DNA of 64,000 bases from CAVTTH01 sp963737545 (GTDB taxonomy: Bacteria; Verrucomicrobiota; Verrucomicrobiia; Chthoniobacterales; UBA10450): assembly GCA_963737545.1 (NCBI GenBank), contig CAVTTH010000001.1, forward strand, positions 186,001 through 250,000. The letters run 5' to 3'. The notes under the pieces are model-generated. The model was not told where the DNA came from. It ran no database searches and was given only the letters and a program-made list of their open reading frames with translations. Positions 58,097 to 64,000 of this stretch are shown here, piece by piece; the stretch's first letter is position 1, and each line of letters starts with the position of its first letter. A program made the translations under genes and the position numbers.

Positions 58097-58519
58097 CTAC
58101 CCGGATGTATCGCCAACCGTCTTACCACTCATTCTACCCTCGTCTGCAACTGCAATCGCCTCGATCTCGACTCGCGCACCTTTGGGCAAAGCGGAAACCT
58201 GAACGGTCGATCGCGCGGGGGGATTCTCGCGAAAATAGCCCGCATAAACTTCATTCACAGTCTGGAAATCAGCCAGGTCGGTCAGAAAAACCGTCGTCTT
58301 GACCACATTGGAAAAATTGAGCTCCGCCGCTTTGAGCACGGCGCCGATATTCTCCAGCACACGCTTCGCCTGCTCGCCGACGTCCTGAGTCTCGATTTGC
58401 CCGCTCTGTGGATTGAGTGGAATCTGGCCGGCGCAAAAAACCATCGAGCCAGCACGGATGGCTTGCGAATAAGGTCCGACCGCTGCGGGCGCGTCTTTCG
58501 TGGAAATGACTTGCTTCAT
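58097..58519 (-). CDS. ridA: RidA family enamine/imine deaminase
   Basis: ATG 58519 gives 140 residues: APAAVGPYSQAIRAGSMVFC, AGQIPLNPQSGQIE, QAKRVLENIGAVLKAAELNF, VVKTTVFLTDLADFQTVNEV and PARSTVQVSALPKGARVEIE with the conserved arginine (PARST). RidA clears reactive enamines from PLP enzymes in the cytoplasm. The upstream extension to 58630 would run through the palindrome at 58545 and is not used. Confidence 0.9.
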   Translation of the reverse strand: MKQVISTKDAPAAVGPYSQAIRAGSMVFCAGQIPLNPQSGQIETQDVGEQAKRVLENIGAVLKAAELNFSNVVKTTVFLTDLADFQTVNEVYAGYFRENPPARSTVQVSALPKGARVEIEAIAVADEGRMSGKTVGDTSG

Positions 58520-58544
58520 GCGCTCGATTCTAGCTGGAAAAGCA

Positions 58545-58618
58545 TTTCGCACAATGGACACAACGGATACACAGAAAACACTTTGGGACTTCGCGCGCTT
58601 CGCGTCCCGTGTGCGAAA
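58545..58618. repeat. Palindrome between ridA and secA
   Basis: Outer arms TTTCGCACA/TGTGCGAAA with inner GGGAC/GTCCC around CGCG-rich centre. It lies in the divergent promoter region. No family assigned. Confidence 0.5.
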
Positions 58619-58667
58619 TCCCGTGGGCAATTGATCGTAAGAGAATCTCGTCGATATTAAAAACCCG

Positions 58668-61600
58668 ATGGTTGGCTGGATTTTAAAGAAGATACTCGGA
58701 TCGAAAAATCAGCGCGAGATCAAGCGTCTGAGGCCGCTTGTCGTGCGCATTAACGAGTTTGACGAGCAGTTCAAGGCGCTTTCGGACGACGATCTTCGCG
58801 CGAAAACGGCGGAGTGGAAGCAGCAGCTGGCCGCGATCCCGGAGTTGCCGGACCAATGGACGAAGCTGGATGAGATCATGCCGGAGGCATTCGCGGTGGT
58901 GAAGAATGCCGCCCGGCGATTAACCGAACGCCAGCATTCGTTTCAGGTCTGCGATCAGCCGATGACGTGGAACATGGTCCACTTCGACGTGCAGCTCGTC
59001 GGCGGGATCGTTCTCCATCGCGGCCGCATCGCGGAAATGGCCACCGGCGAAGGCAAGACTTTGGTCGCGACGTTGCCGCTCTACTTGAACGCGCTCACCG
59101 GCCGCGGCGCGCACCTCGTCACGGTGAACGATTATCTCGCCCGGCGCGACGCCGAATGGATGGGCCAGCTCTACAGTTTCCTCGGCTTGACCTGCGGTTG
59201 CATTCAGCATGATCAATCGCCGGAAGTTCGTCGCGAGCAATACGCGATGGATATCACTTACGGAACGAACTCGGAGTTCGGCTTCGATTACCTGCGCGAT
59301 AACGGCATGGCGACGACACGCGAGCAACAGGTCCAGCGCGGATACAATTACGCGATCGTCGACGAAGTTGACTCCATTCTGATCGATGAAGCGCGCACGC
59401 CATTGATCATCAGCGGGCCGGCCACGGTTTCAACCCATCAGTACGACAAATGGAAACCGCTGGTGGAGCAGCTCGTGCGCAAGCAGAACATGCTTTGCAA
59501 CCGGCTCGCGAGTGAGGCAAAGGAAAAATTCGACGCGAACGATATCGAAGCCGGTGGCTTGCTCATGTTCAAAGTGAAACTGGGCCAGCCGCGTAACAAG
59601 CAACTCTTGCGGATGATGGAGGACCCCGAGAAACGCAAGGCAGTCGATAAGGCCGAGCTTCAGTTCTATCAGGACTCGCGGAAGGAAGATCTCTTTGCCT
59701 TGAAGGAGGAGCTCTTTTTCACCATCGACGAAAAATCGAACGAAACCGACCTCTCCGAGCAAGGCCGAAGCTTCATGAATCCCGACGATCCGAATGCGTT
59801 CGTCCTTCCGGATTTGATCAGCGAATTCACCGACATCGATCTCAACGCCACGCTCTCCGACGAAGAAAAGGAGCGGATGAAGACGGAGCGGCAGCAGCAT
59901 TGCGATGTACAAGGCGAACGCATCCACAACATCTCGCAGTTGCTCCGCGCGTATTGCCTGTTCGAAAAGGATGTCGCCTACGTGGTCGAGGAAAACAAAG
60001 TCGTTATCGTAGACGAATACACCGGTCGCAAAATGCCGGGACGCCGCTGGAGCGACGGCTTGCACCAAGCCGTCGAAGCGAAGGAAGGCGTGCAGATCGA
60101 TCGCGAAACGCAAACGCTCGCTACGATCACGATTCAGAATTATTTCCGACTCTATCACAAACTCGCCGGCATGACCGGCACCGCCGAGACGGAAGCGAGC
60201 GAATTTCACGACATCTACAAACTGGATGTCTCAGTCGTCCCGACAAACCGGCCGGTGGCGCGAAAAGATGCAAACGATCGCATCTACAAAACTCGCCGGG
60301 AAAAATACAACGCGGTCATTAACGAGATCAAAGAATGTCACGCGCGGGAACAGCCCGTTCTCGTCGGTACGGTCAGCGTGGAAGCTTCCGAGTTGCTCAG
60401 CCGAATGCTGAAGCGGGAGAAAATTCCGCACAACGTTCTGAACGCGAAATATCACATGCAGGAAGCGGAGATCGTCGCGCGCGCGGGACAGGCCGGCACA
60501 GTCACGATTTCCACGAATATGGCCGGGCGCGGCACGGATATTAAGCTCGGCGACGGCGTGGCCGGGCGCGGCGGATTGTACGTCATCGGGACCGAGCGCC
60601 ACGAATCGCGCCGGATCGATCGACAACTGCGAGGCCGTTGCGCGCGGCAGGGCGATCCGGGCGCGACACGATTTTATGTCAGCTTCGAGGACGATCTCAT
60701 GCGCAACTTCGGCGCGGCCGATCGCATGACCAAAATCATGGAGCGTTTCGGTCTGGAAGAAGGCCAGGAGCTGGAACATCCGTGGCTGAACAAATCGGTT
60801 GAGACGGCGCAAAAGCGCGTCGAGCAGCGCAATTATCTCGCGCGCAAACGCACGCTCGACTTCGACGACGTGATGAACAATCAGCGCGAAGTCGTCTACA
60901 CCTATCGCAACGACACGATCGATTCGGACGACCCGCGCAAACTCGTTTTCGAAGTCATCGACGAAGCGGTTCCAGTGAGGGTGAAGGAATTCCTTGGCTC
61001 GGGCGACGCCGGTGAGGAGACGAATTACACCGGGCTTTTGAACTGGATCAACACCACCTTTCCGCTTGGCCTAACGAAAGAGAAAGCGCAATTTGAAACG
61101 CGGACGGTTGAGGAAAACACGCAGTTCCTGATTGAGAAGATCAAGGACTCGTACGAGCGGAAGTCGAGTCACGAAGAGGCGACGGCGGTGAAGAGCCTCG
61201 AGCGTTACATCATTCTCAACGCGATCGATCGCCTCTGGCAGGAGCATCTTTATGCGATGGATGCGCTCCGCGAGGGTGTCTACCTGCGCAGTTACGCGCA
61301 GAAGGATCCGCTCGTGGAATACAAAACCGAAGCCTACGACATGTTTGTCGAGCTGATGGCGAACATTAAGAACGAAGTGCTGCATAATCTTTTCCGCAGC
61401 ACGTCGAATCTGCAGGCCTTCGAGACTTTTCTCTCGACTCTGCCGCAATTCCTTCTGCGCGAACAAGCGCCCGCGGCGCCGACCGCAACCGGACCAACAC
61501 CGGGTCGACGGCCAGAGCCCAGTGGTTCCAGCATGGAAGGCAATGGAGATGGCTCAGAGGTGAAACTCGAACTACAACCCGTCCGTCGCGGAATGCCGAA

Positions 61601-61673
61601 AGTTGGCCGGAACGATCCGTGTCCGTGCGGCAGCGGGAAGAAATACAAGAACTGCTGCGGTCGTGTGGCCTAG
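58668..61673 (+). CDS. secA: Preprotein translocase ATPase SecA
   Basis: 1001 residues, full length and without frameshift. Motor motifs: EMATGEGKTLVATLPLYLNA (Walker A), IVDEVDSILIDEARTPLIIS (DEVD), and NMAGRGTDIKLGDGV; helical wing/scaffold domains follow. The C-terminus ends with the zinc-binding CPCGSGKKYKNCC for SecB binding, joined by a long proline/glycine linker. It drives protein export through SecYEG (SecE at 8.6 kb). Coding sequence includes one CCTAACGA octamer at 61070. Confidence 0.97.
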   Translation: MVGWILKKILGSKNQREIKRLRPLVVRINEFDEQFKALSDDDLRAKTAEWKQQLAAIPELPDQWTKLDEIMPEAFAVVKNAARRLTERQHSFQVCDQPMTWNMVHFDVQLVGGIVLHRGRIAEMATGEGKTLVATLPLYLNALTGRGAHLVTVNDYLARRDAEWMGQLYSFLGLTCGCIQHDQSPEVRREQYAMDITYGTNSEFGFDYLRDNGMATTREQQVQRGYNYAIVDEVDSILIDEARTPLIISGPATVSTHQYDKWKPLVEQLVRKQNMLCNRLASEAKEKFDANDIEAGGLLMFKVKLGQPRNKQLLRMMEDPEKRKAVDKAELQFYQDSRKEDLFALKEELFFTIDEKSNETDLSEQGRSFMNPDDPNAFVLPDLISEFTDIDLNATLSDEEKERMKTERQQHCDVQGERIHNISQLLRAYCLFEKDVAYVVEENKVVIVDEYTGRKMPGRRWSDGLHQAVEAKEGVQIDRETQTLATITIQNYFRLYHKLAGMTGTAETEASEFHDIYKLDVSVVPTNRPVARKDANDRIYKTRREKYNAVINEIKECHAREQPVLVGTVSVEASELLSRMLKREKIPHNVLNAKYHMQEAEIVARAGQAGTVTISTNMAGRGTDIKLGDGVAGRGGLYVIGTERHESRRIDRQLRGRCARQGDPGATRFYVSFEDDLMRNFGAADRMTKIMERFGLEEGQELEHPWLNKSVETAQKRVEQRNYLARKRTLDFDDVMNNQREVVYTYRNDTIDSDDPRKLVFEVIDEAVPVRVKEFLGSGDAGEETNYTGLLNWINTTFPLGLTKEKAQFETRTVEENTQFLIEKIKDSYERKSSHEEATAVKSLERYIILNAIDRLWQEHLYAMDALREGVYLRSYAQKDPLVEYKTEAYDMFVELMANIKNEVLHNLFRSTSNLQAFETFLSTLPQFLLREQAPAAPTATGPTPGRRPEPSGSSMEGNGDGSEVKLELQPVRRGMPKVGRNDPCPCGSGKKYKNCCGRVA

Positions 61674-61816
61674 AAGCCGCTATGTCGGTGGTCTGTGATC
61701 GCCGAAAACTGCATCGCTCTTAACAACAAAGAGATTCTCCAGTGTCGCGTCCCCTTCTCGATCCAGCTTTTGGATTGAATCCGGAGAGAGCGACATTATT
61801 TATCCGCATCTCCAAA

Positions 61817-62410
61817 ATGAAGGTCTTGCGTCTCGCACTCTTCGCCGTCGCCTCTTCCGGCCTTCTCTTTTGCTCCAGTTGCGTCGATTTCGAGGAAGCC
61901 CAAAGACAGGCACAAGCAGACATGATGAAAACGAGGCAGGCCGCTCCCAGGCCGATGCCGGCTTATTGGAACGGCGACGACACGTCCGGCGCTCCGAAAA
62001 TCGTCATTCATCTGACGGAACAGCGCGCTTTCTTTTACAAAGGGAAAATATTGATTGGCGAATCGAATATTTCCACGGGCCGCAGGGGCTTCGAAACGCC
62101 TCCGGGAAAATATCGCGTCATCCAGAAGGATGAACATCATGTGTCGAATCTCTACGGCGAATACGTCAACAAGGAGGGTGAAATCGTGGAAAACAATGTC
62201 GATGTGACGAAGGATCCCCAACCGAAGGGGACGGAGTTTCGCGGGGCAAGGATGCCGTACTTTCTTCGCTTCACTGGCGGATACGGAATGCATGCCGGCT
62301 TCGTTCCGCGCTATCGGGCTTCGCACGGATGCATCCGCATGCCCGCCGAAATGGCGAAGCATTTTTTCGATGCCGCGGACGAGAATACTCCGGTAATTGT
62401 CAAAGAGTAG
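61817..62410 (+). CDS. L,D-transpeptidase (YkuD), lipoprotein or secreted
   Basis: ATG 61817 gives 197 residues: signal with possible lipobox (LALFAVASSGLLFCSSC), then KIVIHLTEQRAFFYKGKILI, GRRGFETPPGKYRV and the YkuD active site RASHGCIRMPAEMAKHFF (SHGCxR). It forms 3-3 cross-links in peptidoglycan or anchors proteins. The longer reading from 61742 lacks a signal before this point. Confidence 0.87.
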   Translation: MKVLRLALFAVASSGLLFCSSCVDFEEAQRQAQADMMKTRQAAPRPMPAYWNGDDTSGAPKIVIHLTEQRAFFYKGKILIGESNISTGRRGFETPPGKYRVIQKDEHHVSNLYGEYVNKEGEIVENNVDVTKDPQPKGTEFRGARMPYFLRFTGGYGMHAGFVPRYRASHGCIRMPAEMAKHFFDAADENTPVIVKE

Positions 62411-62418
62411 GCGAGAGC

Positions 62419-62757
62419 CTATCCCGGCGGCCAGGCGAGCGCACGTTTGCCGAGGACGTGCAGATGCAAATGCGGAACGCTTTCGCCTGCATCGGGTCCG
62501 CTGTTGATGACCACGCGGTAACCCGTTTTCGAGAGATCAAGTTTTTCGGCTACGATTCGCGCCGTGAGCAACAATTTCCCGAGCAAAGACTGATCGGATT
62601 CGGTCGCCTCGGCGAGTCGCTCAATGCCGTGCTTCGGAATGATGAGGACATGCACGGGTGCCTGCGGATTGACATCATGAAAGGCGAGCACGTCATCGTC
62701 TTCGTAAACGATCTTCGCGGGAATCTCACGGCGAATGATTTTTTCGAAAACGGTCAT
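62419..62757 (-). CDS. HIT-family (HinT-like) nucleotide hydrolase
   Basis: 112 residues: FEKIIRREIPAKIVYEDDDV, VNPQAPVHVLIIPKHGI and the histidine triad SVPHLHLHVLGKR. Branch-I HIT proteins hydrolyse AMP-linked phosphoramidates. It ends 12 bases after the convergent L,D-transpeptidase stop. Confidence 0.93.
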   Translation of the reverse strand: MTVFEKIIRREIPAKIVYEDDDVLAFHDVNPQAPVHVLIIPKHGIERLAEATESDQSLLGKLLLTARIVAEKLDLSKTGYRVVINSGPDAGESVPHLHLHVLGKRALAWPPG

Positions 62758-62769
62758 GCCGTCCCCTGT

Positions 62770-63336
62770 TCAAGCTATTGCAGCGAACAGTTCAGCTCGG
62801 TCGGCTCGCCTAACGAGCTGAGTTTCTCTCGAATAAAACAGACGATTTCTTCGCGAAGACCGTCGCACGATCGGCTCCACATTTTCGTTCCGCGCAAATG
62901 CTTCACGCACGCTCTGCAGACCAAACAGGTTCACCGTTTTGGTTCCGGTTCGAATCAAAGCGCTCATGCGTTTTTCAAGACCGTCGAAGAACGCGAGTTC
63001 ATAACCGGATCCCGCCTCAATCGCGATTTCCAGAAGCGAGATGGCAATCGGCGGCGGCGGCGGCGAAAAGTAAGGAACGATTTCCTTGTAACCGATGACT
63101 TTCAGAACATAGCGCACGGTCTGCGAAAGCTGATCGAAGGCGACAACTGGCTCGTCGTTTCGCAGTCGCAAATAAAACGCGATGCTCTCCGTGATATGGT
63201 CGGTCAGCCACCAGCTTGGGTAACCGGCCTGGTCAGCCGCGCGCGTGATCGCCGCGTGCAACCATTTTTGATTGAACTCGAAGAGCTGTCCTGAGGCACA
63301 GCGAAGATAGGGAAATTCCTCTTTAAACGCGACCAT
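62770..63336 (-). CDS. Hypothetical protein downstream of nrdR
   Basis: ATG 63336 gives 188 residues, overlapping the nrdR 3' end by 14 bases. Sequence features: MVAFKEEFPYLRCASGQLFE, NQKWLHAAITRAADQAGYPS, a proline run YFSPPPPPIAIS and a basic C-terminus. Not recognised. The overlap suggests translational coupling to nrdR and a role near ribonucleotide reductase control, which is a positional inference only. Confidence 0.55.
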   Translation of the reverse strand: MVAFKEEFPYLRCASGQLFEFNQKWLHAAITRAADQAGYPSWWLTDHITESIAFYLRLRNDEPVVAFDQLSQTVRYVLKVIGYKEIVPYFSPPPPPIAISLLEIAIEAGSGYELAFFDGLEKRMSALIRTGTKTVNLFGLQSVREAFARNENVEPIVRRSSRRNRLFYSRETQLVRRADRAELFAAIA

Positions 63337-63829
63337 GAGTTTCCTCGTTGAATAGTTCACGCTGCAGCGCATTCGGCTTGACCCGGCGACCGAGCATTTG
63401 GATGGCATCGACAAATTGATCGACATCTTCAAACCGCCGATGGACCGACGCGTACCGCAGATACGCCACCTCGTCGATCTCACGCAATTTCTCGAGCACC
63501 TTGGCTCCGATCGTGGTCGAAGGAATTTCACGCCCGCTCGTCTCGAGCTCATGGACAATTGCATCGACCGCCTGTTCAAGCGTCACCAGACTGATGGAAC
63601 GCTTCTCGCAAGCCTTGGCCAGGCTACTCACCAGTTTGCGGCGATCGAACACTTCGTGGGTGCGGTCGCGTTTGATTACGCGCAGATCAGAGCGCTCGAT
63701 TTGTTCGTAAGTCGTAAACCGAAAAGCACACTGCAAGCAAACCCGGCGACGGCGAATGCTGGAGCTGTCTCGCGATTGGCGGGAATCGATGACCTTGTCA
63801 TCTCTGAATCCGCACTTGGGACAACGCAT
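63323..63829 (-). CDS. nrdR: Transcriptional repressor NrdR
   Basis: 168 residues: an N-terminal zinc ribbon (MRCPKCGFRDDKVIDSRQSR, RRRRVCLQCAFRFTTYE) with four cysteines and an ATP-cone domain (VIKRDRTHEVFDRRKLVSSL, GAKVLEKLREIDEVAYLRYA). With dATP bound it represses ribonucleotide reductase genes at NrdR boxes. No nrd genes are in this window. The 171 bases to its right hold no clear gene; an ATG close to 63980 may open a + strand gene beyond the edge. Confidence 0.95.
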   Translation of the reverse strand: MRCPKCGFRDDKVIDSRQSRDSSSIRRRRVCLQCAFRFTTYEQIERSDLRVIKRDRTHEVFDRRKLVSSLAKACEKRSISLVTLEQAVDAIVHELETSGREIPSTTIGAKVLEKLREIDEVAYLRYASVHRRFEDVDQFVDAIQMLGRRVKPNALQRELFNEETHGRV

Positions 63830-64000
63830 AGTGTCGGAGCTCCTACTAACACACCATAACTTGTGGCGTCAATGCTTCTCGCGAGAATATTCTTGGAATT
63901 GTGAAAACGATTTTGCGCCTTGTTTTCTCGCCCGCGCTGCAATCGGCGGCTCGACTGTGGCAGACATTCTCTTAAGAATTATGCCATGCATCACGGACCC

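Overview
The window is chromosomal DNA of about 57-58% G+C (estimated by eye) from a Gram-negative bacterium: it carries lpxA, a TonB-dependent receptor, DedA and Lol/Tol-style exported proteins. A Bacteroidetes-type succinate dehydrogenase (single SdhC, large SdhA, SdhB), a deoxyhypusine-synthase-like gene, two DUF885 genes, long tandem-repeat surface proteins and many palindromic repeats that translate as VIPSEVEGS..GSLDFARND all suggest Verrucomicrobiota, perhaps a soil Chthoniobacterales lineage. That placement is an inference; no rRNA gene is present.

Layout. 1-4 kb: a broken kelch-repeat/lipase surface protein and an orphan antitoxin-like gene. 4-8 kb: an amidohydrolase and a twice-frameshifted DUF885 gene. 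7.5-10.4 kb, minus strand: tRNA-Thr, tuf, tRNA-Trp, secE, nusG, rplK, with no rplA after rplK. 10.7-15.6 kb: TPR protein, DMT transporter, frameshifted ispA-type prenyl synthase and a decayed membrane-anchored TPR gene. 15.6-22 kb: tsaD (with a repeat inserted in frame), ctpA, an intact DUF885 gene, a hypothetical gene and rmuC. 22-25.6 kb: btuB-like receptor behind a cobalamin riboswitch and a MITE-like insertion, then an HldD-like epimerase. 25.7-30 kb: deoxyhypusine-synthase-like gene, GNAT, OsmC, GH26, DUF5069 and pgeF. 30-35 kb: lpxA, radC, long-chain prenyl synthase, lipM-like, pyrF, ispE. 35-40 kb: DedA-PAP2 fusion and sdhCAB. 40-49 kb: phosphoesterase, an ABC exporter/permease operon and a large transmembrane Ser/Thr kinase. 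49-53.8 kb: an accessory island with small secreted proteins, integron-like palindromes, an IS110-family transposase and an IS remnant. 53.9-64 kb: TolB-like propeller, transglutaminase operon, pyrE, ridA, secA, L,D-transpeptidase, HIT protein and nrdR.

Two window-wide features matter most. First, at least ten genes, several of them core genes (sdhC, pyrF, radC, ctpA, rmuC, ispA), are broken by single-base indels, mostly one extra base. This looks more like consensus error than gene death, and it creates two false fusions (SdhC-SdhA and RadC-LpxA). Second, the octamer CCTAACGA/TCGTTAGG occurs at least 24 times (about 2 expected), and its core resembles the integron R-box. Related ~70-bp palindromes at 50.2 and 50.8 kb bracket a small gene beside the IS110 element, which makes a cassette-array-like locus the most interesting candidate in the window.
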